A stretch of 64,000 bases of DNA from Prevotellaceae bacterium (GTDB lineage Bacteria; Bacteroidota; Bacteroidia; Bacteroidales; Bacteroidaceae), in NCBI GenBank assembly GCA_028726625.1, contig JAQYPT010000015.1, positions 1 to 64,000 of the forward strand, given 5' to 3'. Position 1 is the stretch's first letter. Each line of letters starts with the position of its first letter. The position numbers were made by a program, and so were the translations under genes. Below the pieces are notes generated by a model that saw nothing but the letters and a program-made list of their open reading frames with translations, had not been told where the DNA came from and did not search any database. Of the stretch, positions 36,547 to 45,098 are shown piece after piece.

Positions 36547-39087
36547 TTATTTGAAAACCAGCTCTTCTTTGCCAGGCTTTTTCTCGATGGTGATGGTGTC
36601 ACCAGGGTGGAGTTCGCCCGATAGAATGCGTGCCGCAACTCCATCTTCAATATAAGTTTGGATGGCTCTCTTCAGTGGACGGGCACCAAACTGTACGTCG
36701 TAACCTTTTGTAGCCACTAATTCTTTGGCCTTATCCGAAACGTTAATGTGGTATCCCATGCCTTCAATGCGTTTGAACAGCCCCATCAATTCGATGTTGA
36801 TAATCTTCTTGATGGCATTCAAGTCAAGCTGATCGAAGATAATGATTTCGTCCAAACGATTCAAGAACTCTGGTGCGAACTGCTTGCTCAGGCTCTTCTG
36901 AATAATCGATCGGGCGTATTCCTTATCCTCATCATTCATGCTGGGACCTAAATTGTTGGCAGCATTGAAACCGATACCACGGCCAAATTCCTTCAGTTGG
37001 CGTGTACCAGCGTTCGAAGTCATGATGATGACGGTGTTTCTAAAGTCAACCAATCGACCGTTTCCGTCCGTCAATCTTCCTTCATCCAATACCTGCAGCA
37101 GGGTGTTGAACACGTTACCGTGCGCCTTTTCTATTTCGTCCAGCAAAACAATGGAGTAGGGATGACGCCTAACTTTCTCTGTTAGTTGTCCTCCTTCCTC
37201 ATATCCTACATATCCAGGAGGTGCTCCCACGAGCCGCGAAACATTGAAACTCTCGGTGTATTCGCTCATGTCAATCCTGATCAGCGCATCCGTTGAACCA
37301 AACATGTGCTCAGCCAATTTCTTGGCAAGATAGGTCTTTCCTACGCCAGTGGGTCCCAAAAACATGAAAGCGCCTATGGGATGATTTGGATCTTTCAATC
37401 CAACGCGATTCCTCTGTATGGCCTTTACCAACTTGTCAATGGCAGGATCTTGGGCAATAACTGCGTCTTTCAGTTCTTTGGCCATTCCCTTCAACCTTAC
37501 ACCTTCAGCTTCTGCCATGCGTTGTACAGGCACACCGGTCATCATCGATACAACATCAGCGACCTCATCTGCCGTGATGTTCACCCTTTCGTCCATCTTG
37601 CCAGACGACCATTGCTTGTTCATGTCTTCCAACTCAATTTCCAATTCGGTTTGCTTATCTCGATAACTGGCAGCCAATTCGAAGTTCTGATTGCGTACAG
37701 CTTCTTGCTTTTTTATCTTCACCGCATCGATTTCTTTTTCCTTGTCGGTGATAGAGGAAGGCACTTCAGCATGTTGCAAAAACACTTTCGACCCCACTTC
37801 ATCCATGGCATCAATAGCCTTGTCGGGGAAGAAACGGTCGGTTACATATCTTTCTGTCAACTTGACACAGGCCAACAGTGCCTCATCTGAGTATTGAACA
37901 CGATGATGCTGTTCGTATCTATCTTTGATATTTTTCAGTATTTGCAGCGTTTCATCCGTGGTGGTCGGCTCAATCAGTACCTTTTGGAATCTGCGTTCCA
38001 AGGCACCATCTTTCTCTATTGAGTTACGGAACTCATCCAGCGTGGTGGCACCAATACACTGAATAACACCACGGGCTAATGCTGGCTTCATGATGTTGGC
38101 GGCATCCATGCTTCCAGGTGTGCTTCCCGCACCAATCAACGTATGAATCTCGTCAATGAAAACGATGATGTCAGGATTCTGTTCCAATTCTTTCAACAAG
38201 GCACGAATACGCTCCTCAAACTGTCCCCGGTATTTTGTTCCGGCCACAATGGCTGTCATGTCCAGACTTACCACTCGCTTGTTAAATAGCACGGGAGACG
38301 TCTTGTGCTTGGCAATCAGTTGTGCCAATCCCTCTACGATGGCGCTTTTACCGACGCCCGGCTCACCTATTAATATAGGATTATTCTTCTTTCGTCGTCC
38401 CAGAATCTCGATAACGCGTAGAATTTCCTTGTCCCTTCCCACCACCGGGTCCAGCTTTCCCTCCCTTGCTGCTTGTGTCAAATCGGTAGAGAAGTTGTCC
38501 AAGATAGGCGTTTTGCCATTTCCTTTTCTCGACTGTGTCGCTGTTGATGGCGCGGCATTGCTCTGGTTAGAGCCCGTGTGTTGCCCTCTTGAGTCAAACT
38601 CAGCTTCCTCTTCCTCATCTGGCAAATCAAGTCTGCTGCTTGTTGGTTTTGCCATTCGTCGCAAATAGGTCAGCGTATCTTCGTAATTCATGTTGTTTGT
38701 TTCTAAAATTTCTTTGGCTCCATTGTTGGCTTGGTCATGCAAGATGGCCAACAACAGATGATGCACGTCCACCGTTTGTGTATGTTGAATCCTCGCTTCC
38801 AGCACGGCCAATTTCAAAATGTTGCTGGCTCGTTCGTTCAAAACGAGTTCCGACGTGTTGATGGGCTCGTTGATTTCTTCTATTCGTACCCGGTTTTCCA
38901 ATTCTGCTTTCACGGTTGGAAGATTGATGTTCAATCGTGTAAACACATTTTGTACCAGGCTATCCTTTTCTCTGAGCATCCCCAAAAGAAGATGTTCCGG
39001 GCCAACTGATCGGCTGGCCAGTCGGGTAGCTTCCTCTCTACTGAATGCCAGTACTTCGGATACTTTTGGTGAAAACTGACTAGTCAT
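36547..39087 (-). CDS. clpC: ClpC-type AAA+ unfoldase
   Basis: 846 aa, full length. The N-terminal Clp repeat domain (residues 1-150) carries FSPKVSEVLAFSREEATRLA. AAA-1 has Walker A GEPGVGKSAIVEGLA. A short UVR/M-domain coil follows (EKEIDAVKIKKQEAVRNQNF). AAA-2 has GPTGVGKTYLAKKLAEH, with a C-terminal D2 small domain. It unfolds proteins for ClpP or disaggregates them with a partner. A ClpP-binding loop of the (L/I/V)GF type is present: GRGIGFNAANN near residue 710. Monocistronic. Upstream at 39135-39142 there is only a weak -7-like GATTTTTG. Confidence 0.95.
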   Translation of the reverse strand: MTSQFSPKVSEVLAFSREEATRLASRSVGPEHLLLGMLREKDSLVQNVFTRLNINLPTVKAELENRVRIEEINEPINTSELVLNERASNILKLAVLEARIQHTQTVDVHHLLLAILHDQANNGAKEILETNNMNYEDTLTYLRRMAKPTSSRLDLPDEEEEAEFDSRGQHTGSNQSNAAPSTATQSRKGNGKTPILDNFSTDLTQAAREGKLDPVVGRDKEILRVIEILGRRKKNNPILIGEPGVGKSAIVEGLAQLIAKHKTSPVLFNKRVVSLDMTAIVAGTKYRGQFEERIRALLKELEQNPDIIVFIDEIHTLIGAGSTPGSMDAANIMKPALARGVIQCIGATTLDEFRNSIEKDGALERRFQKVLIEPTTTDETLQILKNIKDRYEQHHRVQYSDEALLACVKLTERYVTDRFFPDKAIDAMDEVGSKVFLQHAEVPSSITDKEKEIDAVKIKKQEAVRNQNFELAASYRDKQTELEIELEDMNKQWSSGKMDERVNITADEVADVVSMMTGVPVQRMAEAEGVRLKGMAKELKDAVIAQDPAIDKLVKAIQRNRVGLKDPNHPIGAFMFLGPTGVGKTYLAKKLAEHMFGSTDALIRIDMSEYTESFNVSRLVGAPPGYVGYEEGGQLTEKVRRHPYSIVLLDEIEKAHGNVFNTLLQVLDEGRLTDGNGRLVDFRNTVIIMTSNAGTRQLKEFGRGIGFNAANNLGPSMNDEDKEYARSIIQKSLSKQFAPEFLNRLDEIIIFDQLDLNAIKKIINIELMGLFKRIEGMGYHINVSDKAKELVATKGYDVQFGARPLKRAIQTYIEDGVAARILSGELHPGDTITIEKKPGKEELVFK

Positions 39088-39217
39088 ATCTCTTTTTACC
39101 TTTCTTTTCTAATTAAATACTACTGAATAGTTTGCAAAAATCGTGCCAATCTACGATTGCATCGCCATCCAATCCTGATGACTTATTGTCTAGAGGTGCC
39201 TCGTCTCGGCATCAATC

Positions 39218-40198
39218 TCATTGCCGGTAGAGCCAAGAAAATACACGATTCACCCACGGTATGTATATCCTGAACCAGCGATATTTGGTCACTGGCTTGC
39301 CTCCGAACCTGAGGATGAACTCTCTGAACTGACTTTTCTTAAACGGTAAGCCAGCGTAGAGGAAGTAAAAATGCGCGCAATGATTGGCGTGTGCATACTT
39401 AATGGCATTCCATACCGTGACCGTGTCGGGATGAAGGGGGTAGAAAGTCTTGCGCTTGGACGCCAGGTACCACAGATAAGCGTTTCCTTGTGAAAGGATA
39501 ATGGTGCATCCGCCAATCAGCTTGTTTTTGTATTGTGTGATGAATGTCTTGGTGTGTTGATTTTGATACAACTTCGTAAACATCTCTTCAGAAGGGATGA
39601 ATCTTTTGATTTTGCTTCTGAAGTGGTTTTTCAAGTGATTGTAAAACAGTTGGAGTTCTTCCGTGGTAGCCACCTCACTCGTTGTCACTCCGGCAGATTC
39701 AGCGTGTGCGATACGTTTCAAGGTCTTCTTGCTCAACCTGTTTTCAGGCGGCATACTGTGCAGCGAGTTATGAATCTCTTGCCAGTTCATGGGGAAGTAC
39801 TTGTTCTGTCTGAAGTGTTGATAGCCAAACATCTTCTGGCTCAAGGCGCTGAACTCTGTGTAAAGTGCGAGCTTGCGCCTAAAGAAGCGGTTGATTTCAT
39901 GCAGCATCAGCCCAAACACTTGCTCCTTGTTCTCACAGCTGTCCTCATATTCTCCCTCGCCGTAAACTCTCCCTTGCTTATATATAAAAGGTGGAAGCCA
40001 GGTGCCATGCCATCTCAGTAGGGCCAACATGTGAGCCACACACTTGCCTGAAGGGGCTTGTGCGACAACCATGTAAGGGGTTTGACCGGATGTACGCTCG
40101 GCTATCCGGAACAGCTCCGTGCTGTGAAAAAAGTTGTTGCAGGTTATCGGTGGCAGTTCAGAGCTTTTGGAAATGATGCTGACCTTGATGTTGTCCAT
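39218..40198 (-). CDS. FemAB/GNAT-fold acyltransferase-like protein
   Basis: 326 aa from MDNIKVSIISKSSELPP. Two GNAT-like halves: an N-terminal one with PYMVVAQAPSGKCVAHMLAL, and a C-terminal one with KLIGGCTIILSQGNAYLWYL and FYFLYAGLPFKKSQFREFILRFGG, as in FemAB/GNAT proteins that transfer acyl or aminoacyl groups from CoA or tRNA. A role in cell-envelope modification is possible. The in-frame codon at 40234 would lie upstream of the -7 box at 40203-40210, so ATG 40198 is preferred. That box ends 4 nt from the ATG, so the message may be leaderless. Divergent from maf. Confidence 0.75.
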   Translation of the reverse strand: MDNIKVSIISKSSELPPITCNNFFHSTELFRIAERTSGQTPYMVVAQAPSGKCVAHMLALLRWHGTWLPPFIYKQGRVYGEGEYEDSCENKEQVFGLMLHEINRFFRRKLALYTEFSALSQKMFGYQHFRQNKYFPMNWQEIHNSLHSMPPENRLSKKTLKRIAHAESAGVTTSEVATTEELQLFYNHLKNHFRSKIKRFIPSEEMFTKLYQNQHTKTFITQYKNKLIGGCTIILSQGNAYLWYLASKRKTFYPLHPDTVTVWNAIKYAHANHCAHFYFLYAGLPFKKSQFREFILRFGGKPVTKYRWFRIYIPWVNRVFSWLYRQ

Positions 40199-40202
40199 AG
40201 GA

Positions 40203-40260
40203 CAAAAATACGAAATGTTTTCTGAAAAAAACAATGTTTCGGTGAATTTGATTAACTTTG
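40203..40260. promoter_or_regulatory. Divergent -7 elements of the FemAB-like gene and maf
   Basis: Minus: TATTTTTG (plus CAAAAATA 40203-40210), ending 4 nt before ATG 40198. Plus: TAACTTTG (40253-40260), 24 nt before ATG 40285. Neither has a perfect -33 TTTG, although TTG-like trimers are near. Confidence 0.6.
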
Positions 40261-40284
40261 TCCCACAGATTTTTAACTATTCTG

Positions 40285-40854
40285 ATGATTAAACCATACA
40301 AAATCATTTTAGCCTCCCATTCTCCACGCCGCCAAGAGTTGCTGCGGGGACTTGATGTGAGCTTTGAGGTTAAGGTGAAAGAGGGCATTCCCGAGGATTA
40401 TCCAGCCGATTTAGACACGGTTGAGATACCCAAGTTTATCGCACAAAAAAAAGCTGCTGCCTACGAAATGGCTCAAGACGAGCTGTTGATTACAGCCGAT
40501 ACGGTGGTCGTGTTGGGCCGACATGTCATGGGTAAGCCTGCGGATGCCGACCATGCCCGACGCATGTTAAGAGAGCTGAGCGGCAAGACTCACCAAGTGG
40601 TGACGGGCGTTTGTCTGAAAACGGCATCGGAGCAGCGTGCCTTTTCGGTGGTGACAAACGTGACGCTCAAAGAGCTTTCGGATGCTGAGATAGATTACTA
40701 CATCGAGAAATACCAGCCTTTCGACAAAGCAGGTGCCTATGGTATACAAGAGTGGATTGGCTATATTGGTGTAACCAAGCTCGAAGGTAGCTATTTCAAT
40801 GTTATGGGATTGCCCGTTCAGCGCATTTATGAAGAGTTGAACAAAATGAAGTAA
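40285..40854 (+). CDS. maf: Maf-family nucleoside triphosphate pyrophosphatase
   Basis: 189 aa, normal length. KIILASHSPRRQELLRGL is the signature start (SxSPRR), followed by AADTVVVLG-type substrate residues (TADTVVVLGRHVMGKP) and YGIQEWIGYIGVTKLEGSYFNVMGLP at the end. It hydrolyses non-canonical or modified NTPs (often dTTP/UTP) to the monophosphate and guards against misincorporation. I chose ATG 40285 rather than 40258, which overlaps the -7 box. Repeats lie downstream. Confidence 0.95.
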   Translation: MIKPYKIILASHSPRRQELLRGLDVSFEVKVKEGIPEDYPADLDTVEIPKFIAQKKAAAYEMAQDELLITADTVVVLGRHVMGKPADADHARRMLRELSGKTHQVVTGVCLKTASEQRAFSVVTNVTLKELSDAEIDYYIEKYQPFDKAGAYGIQEWIGYIGVTKLEGSYFNVMGLPVQRIYEELNKMK

Positions 40855-40971
40855 CCATCTTCAATACAACGCTTTAAGGTTGTGATGCTTTGTATTTTGA
40901 AAGATGATTGCAAGTGTGTTTATCACCTTTCTGCATCATGCTTTCTTTCCATTCATGCAAAGCGGCTTTTC

Positions 40972-41052
40972 AATAGCATTGAGTTTGGTGCTTAAAGTCA
41001 TTGAGTTTGGTGTCCAAAGTGATAGAGATTGGATGCCAAACTCAATGCTATT
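40972..41052. repeat. 22-nt array 5 bounded by a 17-bp inverted repeat
   Basis: Units start at 40977, 40999 and 41021 (22 nt each), with a decayed continuation from 41043. They belong to the same family as 29477-29564 (CATTGAGTTTGG core). In addition AATAGCATTGAGTTTGG (40972-40988) and CCAAACTCAATGCTATT (41036-41052) are perfect reverse complements, so the whole array can fold into one hairpin. It sits between the 3' ends of maf and the zinc peptidase gene. Confidence 0.9.
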
Positions 41053-41121
41053 AAAATCGATGAGCAGATTGATAGAAAAATAAAACGAAGAACAGTGTTG
41101 CTCTTCGTTTTAACTCACTCT

Positions 41122-41997
41122 TTACAAGTCACTTTCGCTTACATCGAAGGTGCTGATGCTCATGTCGCCTTTTTCAATTCCCATCTTCAACCATTTCATG
41201 CGCTGTGCGCTGGTTCCGTGGGTGAACAACTCTGGCTGACTGTATCCCTGTGCCTTTTCTTGCAGGTAATTGTCACCTATTTTTTCGGCACAATTGATGG
41301 CCTCTTCAATGTCGCCATCTTCTAGTGAATTGTATTCCGCGTCGTCATAATGGGCCCATACGCCGGCGTAATAATCGGCCAAAAGCTCCAAACGCACGCT
41401 CACCTTGTTGGCTTCAGTCTTGCTCATGCGGCTCATCATGCTATGTCCTTCTGACAAGATGCCCAGCAAATGCTCCACATGGTGGCCCACCTCATGCGCG
41501 ATGACGTAGGCGTAGGCAAAGTCGCCGCTGGCTCCCAATTGGCGTTTCATCGTGGTGAAGAACGAAAGGTCAAGGTACAGCTTTTGATCACCCGAACAAT
41601 AAAACGGTCCTACTGCCGATGTCGCCGAGCCACAGGCACTCTGTACGCCACCCGTAAACAGCACCAACGTGGGGGGAGTGTACTTGCGTCCCATCTGCTG
41701 AAATACCTTTGTCCATACGTCTTCCGTGCCTGCGAGTATCTGTCTGGAAAACTTTGCCAGCTCTTCCTCTTCTGCCGTGAATTCCCGTTGTTGCGGGGCA
41801 CGCTCTTCTTGCAAACCGTTCAGTGCGCCTTGCTGAATGACGTTTCCTATCACGTCACCGAGGTTTCCGCCCGACATGAAAGTCATCAGGGCAATCACGA
41901 CAATGGCCCCCAGGCCTCCGATGCCAGCCTTTGCGCCTCTTCCCATGCGCCGCCGGTCTTCTACGTTGTTGCTTTCTCTTCGTCCGTTTAATCTCAT
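41122..41997 (-). CDS. Neutral zinc metallopeptidase (YpfJ-like)
   Basis: 291 aa. Arg-rich N-terminus (MRLNGRRESNNVEDRRRMGR), one transmembrane segment (residues 25-48, GLGAIVVIALMTFM), and a catalytic domain with the zinc site VIAHEVGHHVEHLLGI and downstream RLELLADYYAGVWAHY, whose Glu is the likely third ligand. The GGVQSACGSATSAVGPFYC segment, a cysteine pair, is characteristic of this family. It is anchored in the inner membrane with the peptidase outside the cytoplasm. The substrate is unknown. Monocistronic; TAAATTTG (plus 42042-42049 on the minus strand) is a possible -7. Confidence 0.9.
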   Translation of the reverse strand: MRLNGRRESNNVEDRRRMGRGAKAGIGGLGAIVVIALMTFMSGGNLGDVIGNVIQQGALNGLQEERAPQQREFTAEEEELAKFSRQILAGTEDVWTKVFQQMGRKYTPPTLVLFTGGVQSACGSATSAVGPFYCSGDQKLYLDLSFFTTMKRQLGASGDFAYAYVIAHEVGHHVEHLLGILSEGHSMMSRMSKTEANKVSVRLELLADYYAGVWAHYDDAEYNSLEDGDIEEAINCAEKIGDNYLQEKAQGYSQPELFTHGTSAQRMKWLKMGIEKGDMSISTFDVSESDL

Positions 41998-41999
41998 TT

Positions 42000-42215
42000 T
42001 GTATGTTGTTTTGTGGTTGACTTATTGAATTGAATGACTGACAAATTTAATCATTTATTTGATAACACAGCCCTAAATGTGCTTGAATGATGCTTCAATG
42101 CGGAACAATCCTCTGTTTTTGCATGATGAGGTCGGTTGAAATGCGGCCTCACGCATCTGAAGTGGGTGTGTTATTTTAGGCTTGTCACACCCTGATTTGT
42201 CGGTGTACGGCTTTG
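42000..42215. other. Short gap between addB and the metallopeptidase gene
   Basis: Leader of the metallopeptidase gene with a -7-like TAAATTTG on the minus strand (42042-42049). No gene seen. Confidence 0.4.
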
Positions 42216-45098
42216 CTAACTTCTCGATGTTGGAGGTACGTTACGGTCACAAAGCTGTCGATAGGCACAATAGGTGCATCGTTTCAGTTCGCAGGTGGGT
42301 GCGAAGGGGATGGATGGATTGTAGATTTCGCTCAGCAATTGCTGCAAATTTTCCTTGAATTTCGCATCATGCTCCCCAATGTCCAGCACCTTTTCTTTCT
42401 CTAAAAGCAGTGTCGGATCGTAGTCTTCACCAGCGGTTTGTTGGATAAAGAGCAGTGCCGGACTTACTGGTAGCTGTGCGGGATTGAGTTGGGGATGGTG
42501 CTTGACGATAGAAGCGTATAAGAAGGTTTGTAGATAATAGTCCTTGTGCTTTTCTGAAAGCTTTTCATCGGTAAAGATATCATCCACGTCAACGGGCGTC
42601 GATGTCATGGATTTGCCTGTTTTGTAGTCGATGACCCGTATGCGATGCGTGCCGTCGGGGTTGACAATCTCGTCCAATCGGTCGATGTAACCACCGATGG
42701 ACAATGAGTGGGAGCCTTGCGCTGTCTCGAAAGTAATTTTCGAACTGACCTTCTCCTCCAACGACTTGATGACGAAGGGTGCCAGCTTTTCATCAATCTG
42801 CAGCAAGCGGTTGAGGTAGTCGATGATGACCCTTCGGTTGATGAGTTGCAGACCATTGTACTCGGGGCGGTAGCCCTTGTTGCTTACATTGAACAATTCT
42901 TCGTTAAAAGCCTGGTCTACAAACTGTTCAATGCGCTTTCCTTTCGTTCGCAGGTCATGTATGTCGCTGGCTTGTATGCGTTGGCTTTTCTCCTTCAGAT
43001 GGGTATAAATCAGTTCTGCGCTGCGGTGAAAAATGTTGCCGAACATGCGGTTGTCGACAGCATCCTCAGCCTCTGGCTCCTTCAATCCCGCGAGGATGTT
43101 GTAGTAAAATTGCAACGGGCATCGCAGATAGCGGTTGATGGCGGTGGGAGAGAGCTGCTCCAGTTGGTTCAAAACCTGCATCACCTGTTCGCTTTTCTCA
43201 ATCACTTCCGGCCCATGTGTCTCCATGCTTTGCCCGCACTGCATGGAGTATCGTTGGATGGGGTGCCCACTTTCTACCATCATCTGCAACATGAACCTGC
43301 TCATTTCGCCCGTGTGGCTAATCTCGGTTGAATTGTTATAGGTCAGTGTCACGTCGCTGGCCCGCTGTATCAAACGGTGAAAATGGTAAGCATAGATGGC
43401 CACTTTGTGCTTTACCGTGGTGAGTCCGTAGGCTTCACGCAAGGCATGTGGGATGAAAGACGTGTCGCTCACCCCTTTTGGCATGTTGCCTTCGTTGCAA
43501 GACAGCATGAGCAGATGGTAGAAATTGAGGTTGCGCGTTTCCAACACGCCCATCACTTGTATGCCTTCAGCAGGCTCGCCGTGGAACGGGATGCTGGTGG
43601 CTTGGATGAGTTGGGCCATGAGGCGTTCGAAGGTAGTGAGGTTGATGGTGAGGTCGCCAGCTGCAATCAAGTCTGACAGTCGGTTGATTAAGGTGTACAT
43701 CCTGAACACCGATTCCTGGAAAAAGGCATCTTCGTTGTCCCTTCCCTGCTGTCCTATCCGTTTGAGGACATTGAGTATCCATTTGGTAAGCAAGCAGTTG
43801 GTCGGGTCGTCATCTATGTCTGTAAACAGAAGGGACAGGCCGTCGTCCATGGAAAGCTCGCTGCGGGTTGGAAAGTAACGCTTCTCGGTTTCGAGATGTG
43901 TTAGCAATGTTTGGTGATTCTCTGAAATATACCGGGCATACGGATGTCTTAACACGCGCTTGACGGCTGCCAATCGGTATTTGTCAGTGTTGAGGATGTG
44001 GCCAGAGGTTTGCAGCATCAGCAAAACGTTGATGAGTGACGCCACCGGCGATTGCGCCAACGGATACCCCGTGGTGATGTTGATTTTTCCCGCTTCTGGT
44101 GGGATGCAGTGAATCACCGTTTGCAAGAGCTGCTCGTCGCACATCACGATGGCGGTGTTCTTGCCGGCTTCGATGCGCCCCTTTTCACGCAGCCAAGTGG
44201 TGATGTAGCGGGCTTGCATGTTCTCGGTGGGAGCCGATAGGTAGGTGATGTCTTTCGGTTGTGTGAACTGCTTGTACAGCTCGTCCGACTGGTTGTCCAG
44301 CTCATTTGGGAACATGTCCAGGTATTGACGGATGAAATGGCCGGCCTCTTGCTTGCCATCTGCCAGGTAATAGCGGTCGAAGTCCCAATAAAACTTGGCC
44401 TTACCCATGTCTTTCAGTCGTTTGAAGAGAGCTTGTTCTACTTTTTGCAGCACGTTGAAGCCCACGAAGACATATTGGTCGTATTCAAATTCGATGTCCT
44501 CATTCTGTGCCACTTGTCGATAGAGTGCGCCTTCGTAGGCGATTCCCTGGTCTGACAGGCGCTGGTTGAAATCGTGATAGATATCCTTGAAATGGCTCCA
44601 CAGATTGAGAAAGCGACGCTTGAGTTCGGTATCGTGATCTTCATCAAAGTTCTTAAAAAACGCTTGGAGTATCTTTTTTTGCTCCTCAGACAGGTAAGAA
44701 ACGTCATCAAACTCGTGTATGTCTCGAAGATTGGCAAACACTTTGTCGGCATCAACCATGTTCTTGTCAATGTCATCAAAGTCGGAAAGCAACAGCTGGC
44801 CCCATCCATAGAACTTGTCAAGCGTTTCATCGCTTCCGGTACATGCGTTGAATGATTTGTGCAAGTCACAGATTAATTTGATGGAATCGCCGACGGTTAA
44901 GGGAGAATGCCGACGAAACAAGTCGCTGATGGTGATGTAGGACGGACTCCAGATGGGGCGATCTGACAGGCATGCCAGCTGCTCGTTCATGAAAAGCGAC
45001 GCGCGCTTGTTGGGAAAAACCACCGCCACGCGGGATAAGTCCTGCCCGAACTTGGCAATCAAGTCTTGGGCTACATATTTTAAAAAGCTGTTTTTCAT
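42216..45098 (-). CDS. addB: AddB-like PD-(D/E)XK nuclease subunit
   Basis: 960 aa. A helicase-like but degenerate first part (VAVVFPNKRASLFMNEQLA, and AGKINITTGYPLAQSPVA) is followed by a C-terminal RecB-type nuclease domain with RIRVIDYKTGKSM. The protein ends in a cysteine cluster, CELKRCTYCAYRQLC (C-x4-C-x2-C-x5-C), as in iron-sulfur AddB and Cas4 nucleases. With the next gene it forms the double-strand-break end-processing helicase-nuclease that feeds RecA. Its start overlaps the stop of addA by 4 bp (45095-45098), so the two are co-translated. Confidence 0.9.
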   Translation of the reverse strand: MKNSFLKYVAQDLIAKFGQDLSRVAVVFPNKRASLFMNEQLACLSDRPIWSPSYITISDLFRRHSPLTVGDSIKLICDLHKSFNACTGSDETLDKFYGWGQLLLSDFDDIDKNMVDADKVFANLRDIHEFDDVSYLSEEQKKILQAFFKNFDEDHDTELKRRFLNLWSHFKDIYHDFNQRLSDQGIAYEGALYRQVAQNEDIEFEYDQYVFVGFNVLQKVEQALFKRLKDMGKAKFYWDFDRYYLADGKQEAGHFIRQYLDMFPNELDNQSDELYKQFTQPKDITYLSAPTENMQARYITTWLREKGRIEAGKNTAIVMCDEQLLQTVIHCIPPEAGKINITTGYPLAQSPVASLINVLLMLQTSGHILNTDKYRLAAVKRVLRHPYARYISENHQTLLTHLETEKRYFPTRSELSMDDGLSLLFTDIDDDPTNCLLTKWILNVLKRIGQQGRDNEDAFFQESVFRMYTLINRLSDLIAAGDLTINLTTFERLMAQLIQATSIPFHGEPAEGIQVMGVLETRNLNFYHLLMLSCNEGNMPKGVSDTSFIPHALREAYGLTTVKHKVAIYAYHFHRLIQRASDVTLTYNNSTEISHTGEMSRFMLQMMVESGHPIQRYSMQCGQSMETHGPEVIEKSEQVMQVLNQLEQLSPTAINRYLRCPLQFYYNILAGLKEPEAEDAVDNRMFGNIFHRSAELIYTHLKEKSQRIQASDIHDLRTKGKRIEQFVDQAFNEELFNVSNKGYRPEYNGLQLINRRVIIDYLNRLLQIDEKLAPFVIKSLEEKVSSKITFETAQGSHSLSIGGYIDRLDEIVNPDGTHRIRVIDYKTGKSMTSTPVDVDDIFTDEKLSEKHKDYYLQTFLYASIVKHHPQLNPAQLPVSPALLFIQQTAGEDYDPTLLLEKEKVLDIGEHDAKFKENLQQLLSEIYNPSIPFAPTCELKRCTYCAYRQLCDRNVPPTSRS

